A program made the translations under genes and the position numbers. 64,000 bases of DNA. It comes from Gonocerus acuteangulatus. Taxonomy: Eukaryota > Arthropoda > Insecta > Hemiptera > Coreidae. The stretch covers positions 44,475,609 to 44,539,608 of the forward strand of contig OX328127.1 of assembly GCA_946811695.1 (NCBI GenBank), given 5' to 3'. Below the pieces are notes generated by a model, which was not told the origin of the DNA, made no database searches, and saw nothing but the letters and a program-made list of their open reading frames with translations. This document shows, piece after piece, positions 11,222 to 23,227 of this stretch (its first letter is position 1; each line of letters starts with the position of its first letter).

Positions 11222-11350
11222 ATATATATATATAAACTCAGAAATTTAGTCAAACGGTATTTTCGTGATCTATGGGTTCTGAAACGTATACATTTCTCAG
11301 CGGTAGCCCCAGATTGCGACATTATTGAATCGCTATCATAATCGGGTTTG
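11040..11350 (+). repeat. Family C 3' half with (TA)n
   Basis: cagattctttggttaacgaa, then caccaaatcggacaat, a (TA)n tract at 11152-11234, and ggtattttcgtgatc with gggttctgaaacg. This is the same block order as 36050-36340. Confidence 0.5.
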
Positions 11351-11740
11351 CTCTGATTGGAGGCAGGAAATGCACTAAAAACGACTTGTCCACTAATAAA
11401 AGAACCCAGACAAAATATTATACAAAAATGAAGCAGTAAACTTAGGATCCTATTAAAGTTTATAGCTGTGAGCTATGAGTTTTGAGATTGGACAATAAAG
11501 AAGGCCCAATACCATCCGTAACGACTTAAATAGCAGACATACTTAATTTTACACCACGGTTAATTGCTTTGTACTTCTTTCGCTGTTTCATTTTGCTCAT
11601 GATTCGTTACACTGGTGTTGAAGAAACATAAAAATATATATATTTTTTAATGTATTAAATGGAAACACAACAAAAAATCATTTCTAATTATATTTCCAAC
11701 TGCAATTTTTGTCGTGGAGTGAACAACTGTTATTGAGCAG

Positions 11741-11853
11741 GTACGAAGGTGATGAATCAGAAATGCTGCTACTTAGAAAATTCCGCAGAATGTTGGTTAA
11801 TATTCGCCACATTGAAGAGGAAACTGAACCAAATTCAGTACTTAGTTCGACTG
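11741..11853 (+). CDS. Candidate internal exon, product unrecognised
   Basis: A 113 bp segment bounded by an acceptor-like ttattgagcag and a strong donor match (ctg|gtaaga). Its open frame reads YEGDESEMLLLRKFRRMLVN and continues with a charged stretch (IRHIEEETEPNSV). Composition is unlike the low-complexity frames elsewhere. The frame also stays open upstream to about 11709 and downstream into family C-like sequence (taatcttagcgcg) past the donor. I cannot name the protein. The upstream pyrimidine tract is poor, and no partner exon is recognisable in the window, so this could be a lone exon of a long-intron gene, a transposon-captured exon, or chance. Confidence 0.3.
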
Positions 11854-11956
11854 GTAAGAATTGCCGTAATCTTAGCGCGTTTTCATTCTTTTCACTAGTA
11901 TCATTTGCTAAGCTTAGAATAGAAACAGTTAATAATTTGTTTAAATATTTCGTCAA

Positions 11957-12060
11957 GGGTCTCCTCGTGGTATAGCGGCTAATGCATTAGAATCTCATGC
12001 GGGAGATGAGGGTTCGAGTCACACCGGCAACAGGGATTTTTCTTATTTTAGGGCCCGTTG
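11957..12060 (+). repeat. SINE-3 (tRNA-derived) head
   Basis: gtctcctcgtggtatagcgg is an A-box-like start; the block agaatctcatgcgggagatg and the B box gggttcgagtcacacc follow in tRNA order. The anticodon arm does not fold as a functional tRNA and the acceptor ends do not pair, so this is a SINE head. Confidence 0.6.
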
Positions 12061-12219
12061 AGAAAAAAGGCTGCAATATGGATGTCGGCGCTAATGGACC
12101 AGATTTCGGAGCAAATGACATCTCGTGAGGTTTTAGGCACCACAATACACAGGAAACTAATAATGCCCATTCCAAGCGGAAATTAGGCCTTCTCGTCTTT
12201 TGCTCATTTTACATTGGTT

Positions 12220-12510
12220 TACTAAAAAAAAATAAAAATGTTTCTGCTAAATGCAATCAAAAACAACAACAAGCAATTACAAACTAAGGACCGATTTCTT
12301 ATACTTTAGTAAGAAATTTAGTAAGCTCTCAAGGTATTTAAGAAAATATACGGAAATGTCAATACTTTTTTTTCCATTCTTCCTCAACAACAAACATAAC
12401 TTATTTTAAATGAATTTTGAAAGTATTTAAACATTATCAACTCAATCCTGAATCCTGGGTCTGAAACATGGGAATTTCTCATCGGAACCTCCGGATTTCC
12501 ATCAGTGGGC
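12220..12510 (+). repeat. Family C fragment, diverged
   Basis: Blocks gaccgatttcttatac, agtaagaaatttagtaagct, then ctgaaacatgggaatttctc with cctccggatttcc follow the family C order but are interrupted and shortened. Confidence 0.4.
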
Positions 12511-14075
12511 TGACGTCCATCCTATACATATAGATGTAAATATATATACATTTTTTTCCATTTTCTTGTTTTTGTTTGTCTCCTTGTTTTTAGTTCATAT
12601 TAATTATGTTTTCCTTGAATTTGCAACTAGAGGAGAGAAAGACTAATTTCTTGTTATTAAGGAGTTATCGCCTATGATGCGAAGTTCAAAACAAATAAAT
12701 ATTTGAATGTATATAATTAAATGATTTTTGCTCTTGACTTACAAGTTTGAAGGCAGGTTTGCGGAATTGGATGTTCCCCTGAAACAAAAACAAACAAATA
12801 TAAAAAGAGAAGTAATCTTAAGATCTATATACACAAATGAGGCTACTTTCCAAGAACGTACATAGATACATTTATACAAGAATATTTAAAAAAGATAAAC
12901 ATAGACATTTAGTGTAATTGATTTTTCTTTAATTGATCCAACAAAAAGATACTGTCTTTTTGTGTGGTTAATGGAACAGAACTGACAGAACAATCGACAA
13001 CATCGACTTTTAAAACATAATCAAAAATAATTTATTTATAATTGATTCAGAAAAAAGCTATAGTTTTATCACCTAATGGTGAAAAACTAAAATAAAAAAA
13101 AAATTGTACAAATACATAATAGATAAAGATATTCTCACGACTGGCGACTTAAGAATTTAATACATATATTTAATGTATGCAGAATATTATTAGATACAAT
13201 ATATTTAAAACTAAACATACAAATATCTGAATATCGTCGTTTATGAAGAGAAACAATACCTTCCTACATTGAATTGCTCCAACGGAATACATCCGAACGC
13301 TTATCAAGGTGAGGGTGTTAGAAGTACATGGCCCTGAATTTCATCCTCATTTGATTTGAGAGATTGTAATATCATGGAACTTCCTCTTTCCTGAATCGTT
13401 TGTGTGGTTTTTGTGGCTCATTGTTGTTGTTTTTCTTTAACCCTGATTTTGAGATCTACTTAAAATCATTATTCTATTCTTAAGTAATCATTATTTCAAC
13501 AAAAAGGTTTCCTACAAAAAACCTACAACTTTCCAACTTTTTCGATTTTAATCAGATTTCAATATTTTATAGGGGCTCGAAATCTAGCCATCTATCATAC
13601 AATTTTTAGATTTACTCAATGAATAAAATATTAATTCTTGTCTAGCAAATCAAAAAATATGCTCATTAAATATATGATATCTGATTTTTAATTAACGACG
13701 TTTTTCAAAATAGGAATGTTGTCTTTAATTTTAACCCGTTTCTTGGCAAGAAGTTTTGCAAATTGTTATTGTTTACCAAACATAATCACTGATACAACCT
13801 GTTGATAGTCTTCCAACTGCCACAAAATGCTACCAGCTGTATTCGCCTGTGAGTTGGGAAAAGAGAAAAATAGCTGTACCCCACCCTCATTTATGAAAAC
13901 ATTGCTAAAGTCAAGGTTTCATGTGTGACACTTTGCAAGGATAAGGGCGTTGTCTTTTTCTATAATATTTTAATTTTTAAAATCAAATAGGGAATTATAT
14001 TTAATACAATGATTAGCTAGAGCAGTTTTATTATCCTCAAACTATCCTCTTTATGCACAACAACGATTTGTGTTC
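12511..14075. other. Long AT-rich stretch, no gene seen
   Basis: Nothing recognised. No frame above about 60 codons and no match to the repeat families named here. Confidence 0.5.
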
Positions 14076-14079
14076 TTTT

Positions 14080-14175
14080 TTCTAGCCAGGATGGTGCTGA
14101 TGCATTTTCTTTGTACCAAGGACGACGCTAAAAGGAGTGCTCACGCCTGAAGACTCAGCCAACGGGCTACCTTAA
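14080..14175 (-). repeat. SINE-2 fragment, diverged
   Basis: tctagccaggatggtgctga with gtgctcacgcctgaagac matches the body and head blocks of SINE-2 in reverse (compare 45880-45990), with much of the middle lost. Confidence 0.45.
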
Positions 14176-14679
14176 ATTTATATAGATTATATCTGATCTT
14201 CTTTTGTGTATATCCGGTCTTTGATTTTTTATTTCAATTTTCTTTGATAATGTAATAATTTATTATTCGCTAGTATTCCAATATGAAATCTAAAAGCATT
14301 CTCCGCATTCATTGACTGGGTATAGCTAAGTTCCACTTCCAACCTAATAAGAAGATGACTAGAGATTCCATGGGCTACCTGGCGACCTTGTAAACCCGTT
14401 AGTCGACATTGGGAAGAGGATCCTCTACTATTCCCGAACTAACGGAGGCTTGTCGGTCCCCTTTCTGATCTTCTAAACCCGCAGGCATGTCGGAGGGACA
14501 TAGAGGACATTCCTGTTTGAAGAACATAATTGGTTGCGTTAGACGAGACCTAAGACTTTCACTGGGACGGATGCCTTACGGTATATTATCCATTGTTTAA
14601 TTTGGAAGGATGAGAATAGATACTCATAATATTTCCTCAATGGACTTCCGAAACCCCAGGCACCATTCGACAAAGGACT

Positions 14680-14800
14680 CCCCGAGGTCCTGTGGTTAAC
14701 GCCTTGGATTATCATGCGGGAGATGTGGGTTCGAATCCGGCTGCCGTAGGTTCTGACCTTTCGGCCCGCTGAAGGAGTTCCCTGCTCAACCACCGATGTC
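14680..14800 (+). repeat. SINE-3 head
   Basis: ccccgaggtcctgtggttaa, then ttggattatcatgcgggag and the B-box block gtgggttcgaatccggc. Followed by a cctttcggcccgctgaag body start that resembles the 12050 copy. Confidence 0.6.
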
Positions 14801-15414
14801 TAGGAAGGGTGGAAAGTTTCCACTGGAAACCAATAGATGTCTCAGTGCTAACAGCCTACAATTAAATTAAAACGGAGAGACCCTCAATAATTACTATATT
14901 CCTTCGCAACGTCCAAAAGGTTCTTAACTAATAGTGTAAAAAGTACATCTTCCACCTAAATACCCAATATTTCCATGAAATCACTGCTGCTCTTATACAC
15001 CAAGTAAGGAAAAACACTTCACTCGTTTTAACAGATTGCTGCAGCACATGAGAATTAATTATCTGTAATGAACCTTAATTGATCGACTTCGTAAAGCAAC
15101 TAAACACTCATTCTAGTAAGTCAGTAACCCAAAAACAAACAGTGATTTAGGAATTTTTACCATCTTTAGATGGAGATGCTATTACCATCTTTAGAACATG
15201 ATCAAGATCTATATGTACAGCTACAAAAATGGACCGAAATTTAGTACAACGGATCTTTATCTAAAGCAAAGGAAAAAGTTCGTTAACAAGTAAAAACCGC
15301 CAGCCAAATCTCTCATTTTCCAAAAAAATTCTGGCGACAAAATCGAACTGCTTACGATTTTTCTTTAACGCTTTACATTCATCGAAATTATCAAGAGACG
15401 AGGGGTTTTAGCCA

Positions 15415-16600
15415 TTTCGTATATTTTCTTAAATATAATAAAACTGTTGGAAAATCATTGTACGTGAAATTCAATTATTCGAAAGCCTAAGAAATTCCCG
15501 CCAAAGTCCTGTCTGCCAAAATTTCAATAGGATACCTTATTAGGAGAAAATGGTGCATGAATTTTCTAATGAGGTGGTTTAGTTCCATTCTAAGCTTTCC
15601 ATATCACGCGAAATATATTACACAGAACCACGCTATGGTTATGAAGTTTCCTAGTGTACTTCCATAACCGTAGGATGGACCTTTCATAAATATCTACCAG
15701 TGAACCTTAAGAAAAATACGCTATAAGACGTATTTTATTTTAAATCACAAGACCCAGTAAGACAATTTATCCAATATTATGTTTTTATTGTTTGTCTCCA
15801 ACCGTGAGTGAATGAGTCGTTCGAATGAATATCTACGTAAGTTTAGCTCAAATAGCGTATTTCTGCATTCCCTGAGAGTTCCTTAGCCCCTAGGGCCTTG
15901 AAGAAGAGGCAATTGCCAAAATTACACCTTACCACATCCACATTCCCTTCCCTCTGGGTCAAGCCTCATGCCTTTCAGTCTTTCTAGGCTCTTACGCTAC
16001 ATTTTCGCTCATTTGTGTGCACATAAGGAAACACGATTTCCCTAATGCGGGGCCACTCTGCTTACAAAGAAGTATGTCAAAACTTCTCCCTCTATCTCCA
16101 GTGCTGAATAATTCCGGACAAAGCTCACCCCGCAATACAGAAGAAACTTAGTCATTCATATGCAGCATATATAACTGTGATATGATCAATTCAAAAATCC
16201 GCTAAGAAAAGTATGTTTTTGTGATTTTTGGCACATGACCTGTATTTTGCATTTTTGTACAACCTGCAGAATTGTACCTACCGTACGACTGTACATAACT
16301 AGTATGACGACCTAAAATTCATTAACTACTACGCTACTGAATTAATTGTAACTGCAGAGTAGAACTGGAGAGTTCAATGTATCCCGATCCCCCGTTGGCT
16401 ATACCGTTATTATGGTCGTTTGACGATTCGATCACAATTTCACAATCTATTATTATTGGCTTTTATATTGTTTGCGGATTAAACTCGTCGATATAATGCA
16501 GGAACAAGAATGTACATGCTAAAGATTTCTAGACGAGTCACAACTTTCATCAATAACTCAGACAAGGCAAATAGATGACTAGTCTCAGCCATAAGTATTT

Positions 16601-16650
<50 letters not shown>

Positions 16651-16770
16651 TCCTATTGAAATTTTGACTTACTATTATTTTATTTGGCGGAAATTTCATG
16701 GGATTTCGAATAATTGCATTTCACTTGACATGATTTCCGAACATTTATATTATACTTTAGAAAATATACG
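15415..16770. mobile_element. Element with ~120 bp inverted terminal arms, no transposase seen
   Basis: The left arm 15415-15534 and right arm about 16648-16770 are reverse complements at roughly 75-80% by eye. Outer ends pair as cgtatattttctt against gaaaatatacg, and inner ends pair as attttcaataggata against tatcctattgaaatttt. The roughly 1.1 kb between them has no long frame and is slightly less AT-rich around 15880-16150. A (TA)n tract at 16603-16646 lies just inside the right arm. Probably a DNA transposon relic; superfamily not assignable. Confidence 0.45.
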
Positions 16771-17054
16771 AAAAGTCTAATCTGCGCGTCTGTTTTTTAA
16801 TACTTTGTAATAATAAATAATTTGTTATTTGTTTTATTATATTTTTTTGGTGCCTCGACTCCTAGGATCTATTAGCACTAAATTCTAGTTGTATTCACAT
16901 TTTCATTAGGTTTTCGAAGAGTTTCATGTCACTTACCACTATTTCCCTACCGTTAATAACCATTAAATTTACAGGCCAGAAAAACCTTATCCTATCCAAT
17001 CCGACTGTTTTCGAGATATTTAAGAGTATACATAATGATCTCTTCTACCAAATA

Positions 17055-17902
17055 AAGGGTGTCTGGTGGCAAATTTATATTTTTAAATACGATTATTTCA
17101 AAAAGTAATAAACGGTGCAGAGGGAGGGTGGCTCCGTTGGAATTATCGATTGTGCGGATTTGTCAGTCACAATGTCGCAGTGGTCGAGTGAGCATCGCAA
17201 CGTCAACAAGCAAAACTGCCGTTACTGGTCTCCAAGAACCCGCAACCCTCGATTGAAACATCAAAAACCATTGTATTGCCCCAGGGTAACTGTTTGGTGT
17301 GCCTTATCCACGCATGAGATAATTGGACCACTTTTTTTCGAAAATTCTCGAGGCCTGGCGACGAATGTCAACGGTGAAAATTATCGACGACGCATAATTA
17401 CGGAATTCTTTTTGCCCAACCTGCGAGATCATCCATCGTACTCTTCACACGTGGTTTCAACCGGATGGGGCCGCTGGACACACAGCAAGACCTTCGATGA
17501 ATTTGCTCCGGGAAAATTTCTCCCAAAAATTGATCAGTCGCTTTGGGGACATCCCATGGCCACCGAGGTCGCCCGATCTAACTCCCATGGATTTTTTTTT
17601 TATGGGGCTACCTCAAATCGAGGGTTTATAATGACAATCCCCAATCTCTTATGGCTTTAAAGGAAAATATTCGCCGAGAAATCAGCTCAATTGACCAAGT
17701 TTACTGCAGCGTGTGGCGTAGAACACAAGGCTCCGTTTTGAACAGTGTGTTCAACCCGACGGAAGGCATCTGGATGGCATACTCTTCAAAAAATAAAATC
17801 CGCATTTCCATTCTATCGTTCAATGCATTTAATAAAACTTTGTGTCGATTATTACGTTTTTTATTTAAGTTTGAAAATATAAATCTGCTACCAGACGCCC
17901 TG
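17055..17902 (+). mobile_element. Mariner-like element, internally deleted copy 1
   Basis: Imperfect inverted termini: the left end reads aagggtgtctggtggcaaat, and the right end in reverse complement reads cagggcgtctggtagcagat. Both are flanked by TA (17053-17054 and 17903-17904), as expected for Tc1/mariner insertion. The internal sequence is a deleted transposase gene. Copy 2 at 24599-25432 is a close relative with a different internal deletion. Confidence 0.8.
17172..17880 (+). pseudogene. Mariner-type transposase pseudogene (copy 1)
   Basis: The start ATG gives MSQWSSEHR, the beginning of an N-terminal helix-turn-helix segment. The frame then jumps directly to VNKQNCRYW, so most of the DNA-binding domain and the first catalytic Asp are deleted. 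The catalytic core follows as VTVWCALSTHEIIGPLFFEN and LPNLRDHPSYSSH. A missing two-base AC relative to copy 2 at about 17450 shifts frame just before the WFQQDGATAH segment that holds the second Asp. The third-Asp region (IPWPPRSPDLTPMDFF) is readable in a shifted frame near 17550, ending in a 10-base T run. The final part (about 17651-17800) lies in another frame. It cannot make transposase. Confidence 0.8.
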
Positions 17903-17904
17903 TA

Positions 17905-18168
17905 TTTACTTCTTCATAAAATGACTTAATAGAAAGGATCAAATAAGTAGATCATTTTTTCTTATACATTTTTTTTTATTTGCCTGGCGCGTTACTAGCT
18001 CTCGTTGGAAATAAAAATAAATTGGATAGATACGGCCATTATTCTATAAAATATTCAACGTTAGAAAGAATACAATTACCAAAACACATGTACGAGACTT
18101 GGAAATAAAAACAATTTTGTTAGAAACAATTATCAACATATTAATTTATTTTACCAAGAAGGCTTTTA
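17905..18168. repeat. ~264 bp flank shared with mariner copy 2
   Basis: Nearly identical to 25435-25695, starting at the base after the TA target site and ending at accaagaaggc in both. The left flanks of the two mariner copies do not match. No coding potential. Confidence 0.8.
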
Positions 18169-18174
18169 TTAGGA

Positions 18175-18451
18175 ATAGCTGTTACCCGGCGTGCCATGCT
18201 ACACCTACTTTCTGCATCTAGAAAAGCAAAAATAAATTACAAACCAAATAAATAATATTAACATTTAATAACGCAAATCTGTAACAGTTTCAAACCCATT
18301 GACCTCCGGACAAAGTCCTCGACGATTTTGACCTAGCCTATGACACTCCCCGGACCTACCTGTGTGCCAAGTTTGATCAAAATCTGTCAAACGGTGTGGA
18401 TTTGTATAAGGAAAAAACATACAGACAGATGAATAGACAGACACGTGATTT

Positions 18452-18460
<9 letters not shown>
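18175..18460 (-). mobile_element. Helitron-like fragment with one tandem unit
   Basis: On the - strand it ends gccgggtaacagctat, equivalent to the 3' end of the 2917-3701 element (CTAT replacing CTAG). It contains one unit of the ~120 bp repeat and then merges into (TA)n at its 5' side, so the TC end is not visible. Confidence 0.45.

Positions 18461-18462
<2 letters not shown>

Positions 18463-18520
<58 letters not shown>
18463..18520. repeat. (TA)n microsatellite
   Basis: Long TA tract joining the Helitron-like fragment to the next repeat. Confidence 0.9.
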
Positions 18521-18521
<1 letters not shown>

Positions 18522-19068
18522 TAGCTGACCCGGCAAACGTTGTTTTGCCATATAAATAATTTCCTAGAAAGAAAGGAGACCGGCTTCGTTCTCATCCCTA
18601 CCCGGCAAACGTTGTTTTGCCATATAAATAATTTCCTAGAAAGAAAGGAGACCGGCTTCGTTCTCATCCCTACTCCGTGCTGTTTACTGGGTCAGAAGTG
18701 ACACCTGTAGACATCTGGCGGGGATAACTAATTAAATGACGATTGATCAGTTTTCGACCGGAGAGGAAAAATGATTAAATTACTAAAATGGCTATTAAAA
18801 AATAAGAGTTGATCGTAGAAGGGTGAAAATTGAGGATTGTATGTATTTTTGTATGTTGTATCATAAAAAAATAGAAATTAAAAATTTTGTCTAAAAAATA
18901 AAAAAAAAATTTAGGGGTGGACTACCCCTAACATTTAGGGGGGGTGAAAAATAGATGTTGGCCGATTCTCATAGATACCGGATAAGCACAAAAAATTTCA
19001 TCAAAATCGGTCAAGCCGTTTCGGAGGAGTATGGCAACGAAAACTGTGACACGAGAATTTTATATATT

Positions 19069-19069
<1 letters not shown>
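18521..19069 (+). mobile_element. Retroposon-like element with 72 bp tandem duplication
   Basis: Starts ctagctgacccggcaaacgt, a block widespread in invertebrate retroposon and Helitron-type repeats. The 72 bases 18529-18600 are repeated exactly, by eye, at 18601-18672. The 3' part (aaaatttcatcaaaatcgg, then caagccgtttcggaggagta and gacacgagaattttatatat) resembles tails of nonautonomous invertebrate retroposons and runs into (TA)n. No protein. Confidence 0.5.

Positions 19070-19130
<61 letters not shown>
19070..19130. repeat. (TA)n microsatellite
   Basis: Long TA tract at the boundary between the preceding retroposon-like element and the following inverted repeat. Confidence 0.9.
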
Positions 19131-19132
<2 letters not shown>

Positions 19133-19144
19133 TAAAAATGTAGT

Positions 19145-19625
19145 TCCACGCCCTCAAAACCGATTTCTTTCAAATTTTGTACAATAACGTATTTTGATGC
19201 ACTAAACACGAATACGTTAAAAAAAAAAACCTTCGCGTTTTCGCAACTACGAAAGAAGTTATTAAGCACTAAAGTTCACTGTTATGCGGGTTATGAGAGC
19301 TAATGTTAACAACTAAATTTGTGACGACTTTAAGGCATAAATGACGCTTTTAAGGGTATCCTCACCCGTCGTCACCTGTCGCTTTAGGCCATACGTGCTA
19401 TGCGTTTCCGCTCGCTACGCTCGCTCAAGAAGATAACAAAACCCCAGTCAATCCAATCGCTAAAATTAATAGAATTCTATTAATTATTCTATCAACTTTA
19501 GTGCTTAATAACTTCTTTCCTAGTTAAATGCGAAGGTTTTTTTTTTAACGTATTCGTGTTTAGTGCATCAAAATACGTTATTGTACAAAATTTGAAAGAA
19601 ATCGGTTTTGAGGGCGTGAAACATC
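19145..19625. repeat. Inverted repeat with ~130 bp arms
   Basis: Arms 19145-19275 and 19496-19625 pair over almost their full length (ccacgccctcaaaaccgatt against aatcggttttgagggcgtg). The loop is about 220 bp. A (TA)n tract lies outside each arm (19070-19130; about 19630-19650). Likely a foldback or MITE with (TA)n-associated ends. Confidence 0.75.
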
Positions 19626-19659
19626 ATTTTAATATATATATATATATATTATTTTTTTA

Positions 19660-20295
19660 ATAAGGTGTGAAAAACCAGACGAAATCAGGCCAAAAAAGAA
19701 AGTTGCGGTTTAATGCTTCTCCTTTTTTACAGTCGTTGAGCTGATGTGTTTGCCTTTTCAAAAAAAATAAATTGGTCTTCTTGCCTCCAATTTACTTTCT
19801 TCGAGACAGAGAAAGTTTTTTCTTCCTTTTTAAAAAGAATTCCCCCCTCTGTTTTTTACTCCACTGGCAAGGGATAATAAGTTTCATTTCAAGAGGGGTT
19901 TTTTTTCTGTCTTCATTGCTTTTTATTTTCCATTTCTTCAAACGTTCATTTCAAGCAGTTGGTCTCGTCAAGTTTTTCAGAGATCCTGTTCTCAATTATC
20001 TCTGCGATGTTATTACTGATGAAGTTTAAGAGAACAATATAAGAAAAGAGAAACATAAAATTAAAAATTATTGCCTTTTTTTTAAGTATAAATAAAATGT
20101 ATCTAGGTCGGTGTGATATTGGATATAAACATAAATAGGTTTATAGCATCGGTCATAATGAACACATGTGTGAAGGTGACGAGAAAGCTAGATGAAAAGT
20201 ATTTCTGATGAGGCTAATACAAAACATGTTCGGCTTTGAGTCTCAAATTATATGTATGTTAAAATGTTATGGTGTTCGGATGGTGACTGTGTCCC
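19660..20295. other. No gene seen
   Basis: An 85-codon frame at 19772-20029 is Phe/Leu-rich low complexity. Nothing else supported. Confidence 0.45.
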
Positions 20296-20299
20296 TTTT

Positions 20300-20352
20300 T
20301 TCTTTACCGACGTTTCGCTAGTCATGCTGCTAGATTCATCAAATTTGGGCAT
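20300..20352 (-). ncRNA. Decayed hammerhead-like motif of Penelope type
   Basis: On the - strand: a ttgatga box (C replaced by T at the first core position), one extra base, a segment with CTAG repeats able to pair, then gaaac, gtc and ggtaaag. The altered first core base would weaken or abolish a hammerhead core pair. Probably a remnant terminal repeat. Confidence 0.35.
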
Positions 20353-20644
20353 AAATACTCGGAAAAGATAATGACCCGGTCAGTATCCGAAGACTATAAT
20401 ATTTGTAATGACTTGGACCGTGGAAGTCTACGAGTTAAATATATGTAAGTAATTGAACAAACTATATAATCACATATTTGCTCGGCAGAAGGTCAATATA
20501 AGTAAAATTAACCACGTCAATTATTTATTAAAATAAGCTCTACGCCATGGTCCCTCTACAGGAGCCAAAACACACACCACACTACAGTGGCCATGTCAAT
20601 TTGATATTGATATATCATACACACACACACACATTCACACACAT

Positions 20645-21039
<395 letters not shown>

Positions 21040-21040
21040 T

Positions 21041-21205
21041 TTTATTAAATTTTTAACGTCCATTTATTATTAACTACGAATTTTAGGACGGGTTATCTGT
21101 AGGTTACCTCCCTTTTCTAGCCAGGATAGGGCTGATGCTCTTTCTTTTTTCTAAAGAAAAGCCACCACCTCTAGTGGGAATCGAACCCACGCTCAACGCT
21201 TCGAA
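21041..21205 (-). repeat. SINE-2 copy
   Basis: In reverse it reads the B box (gtgggttcgattcccac), the block cttttctttagaaaa, gcatcagccctatcctggct, aggtaacctacagataaccc and the tail gacgttaaaaatttaa. The tail end abuts (TA)n. The A-box part of the head is missing. Confidence 0.7.
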
Positions 21206-21283
21206 ATTGCTGAAATTTTGAATTGGAACATATTGTGGTTTGTATTTGTCACCGCTTTAGGTACATTATAATATGTCCCTAAG

Positions 21284-23166
21284 CAGTGCAGGCAACGAAC
21301 AGTTATAGATGGGAAATTTTTGGAACACAATTTTTGACTTCGTAACTTTGTTTGGGCTGGATAGGTGGTGAACATATCAAAAGTCCTCGCCCCTAGCCTT
21401 TAAGCCGGGGGGAGGGGGGTTTAGAAGGTCCCATTTTTCGGGTTTTCACTTATATCTCGGAAACCCTGCGTCCTAGCAACATGACTATTCTATAACAAAT
21501 GAAAGCTGATTAAATTTTCTGCAAGTTCTATTCAATAAAGTTTTTCGAGATATCTTTAGTTTTAGAAATATCCGCTCTTGAAAGTCTGCCATTTTGGAGA
21601 AAAACACTTTTGCCGCATATTTTTTCCCCGTTTTGACCGGATAACTCTTCAACGATGTACCAAAATAATAAATAACGGTTATAGGGTTGTAGAGTATTGC
21701 ATTCCCTTCAATAATATATATTACTTTGCTATTTTATGTATTTTCCTTCAAACGTAAAAATAATTTCAGTGGTCATCGTGAAATCTGAAATGTAGCGACT
21801 AACAGCCCAGGAAACTGAGAGTTATAGGTGGAAATGTTTGAAACACAATTTTTAACTTCATAACTTTGTTTCGGCTTGTTAGGTGGTCATCATATCAAAA
21901 GTCCTCAGCCGTTGCCTTTGAGCCGGGGGGGGGGGTTTAGAAGGTCCCATTTTTCGGGTTTTCACTTATATCTCGGAAACCCTGCGTCCTAGCGACATGA
22001 CCATTCTATAACAAATGAAAGCTTATTAAATTTCCTACAAGTTCTATTAAATGACGTTTTTCGAGATATCTTTAGTTCTCAAAATATCCGCTCTTGAATG
22101 TCTGTAATGTTGGGAAAAAACACACTTTTTTCTATTCTCGACCGGATATCTCTTCAACGATGCACCCAAAAAATAAATGTCGGTTATGGGGTTGTAGAGC
22201 ATTCCATTAGCTTCAATAATATATATTACAATACTATTTTATGTATTTTCTTTCAAACGTTATATAAGCACTCACTTGGTCTTAACAAAACCATTGCCAA
22301 TATAATGGTCAAGATGTTATATAATTGAGTGTGAATAACAGGACAGAGGCCCAAAATTATATATTTCGTACTATTTATACTTCCAGTACTACCTATATTT
22401 ACATAATGGAGTATATGACGCAGGATATTTACATGGTCATGTCGCTAGGACGCAGGATATCCGAGATATAAGTGAAAACCCGAAAAATGGGACCTTCTAA
22501 ACCCCCCTCCCCCCGGCTGAAAGGCAACGGGTGAGGACTTTTGATATGTTGACCACCTAACTAGCCGAAACAAAGTTATGAAGTTAAAAATTGTGTTCCA
22601 AACATTTCCACCTATAACTCTTAGTTTCCTGGGCTGTTAGTCGCTACGTTTCAGACTTCACGATGAACACTGAAATTATTTTTACGTTTGAAGGAAAATA
22701 CATAAAATAACAAAGTAATATATATTATTGAAGGGAATGCAATACTCTACAACCCTATAACCGTTATTTATTATTTTGGTACATCGTTGAAGAGTTATCC
22801 GGTCAAAACGGGGAAAAAAATATGCGGCAAAAGTGTTTTCCCCAAAATGACAGACTTTCAAGAGCGGATATTTCGAAAACTAAAGATATTTCGAAAAACT
22901 TTATTGAATAGAACTTGTAGGAAATTTAATCAGCTTTCATTTGTTATAGAATACTCATGTCGCTAGGACGCAGGGTTTCCGAGATATAAGTGAAAACCCG
23001 AAAAATGGGACCTTCTAAAGCCCCCCTCCTCCCCGGCTTAAAGGCTAGGGGCGAGGACTTTTGATATGTTCACCTCCTTTCCAGCCCAAACAAAGTTACG
23101 AAGTCAAAAATTGTGTTCCAAAAATTTCCACCTATAGCTGTTTTCAAGCATTCGTTGCCTGGACTG
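21284..23166. mobile_element. Compound 1.9 kb palindrome built from ~525 bp monomers
   Basis: Reading left to right there is a full monomer A (about 21301-21822), a second monomer B that begins the same way (21823 on), a loop of about 400 bp, then a partial B and a full A in reverse (about 22434-22635 and 22636-23160). Outer ends pair as gcaggcaacgaac against attcgttgcctg. Each monomer has ccatttttcgggttttcact, atatctcggaaaccctgcgt and a G-rich or C-rich run (for example 21405-21420, 22500-22516). Inversely matching arms total about 735 bp. There is no coding sequence and no clear target duplication. Confidence 0.8.
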
Positions 23167-23222
23167 AAGACGTAGTTGAAAGAATATATTTATTTTCGAG
23201 GTATAGCTTAAATAAAAAAAGA

Positions 23223-23227
<5 letters not shown>

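Noticed and set aside
20196..20240. Second hammerhead candidate (ctgatgaggc) near 20196
   Set aside because: The first box is present, but there is no GAAAC box at a workable distance and stem II cannot form.
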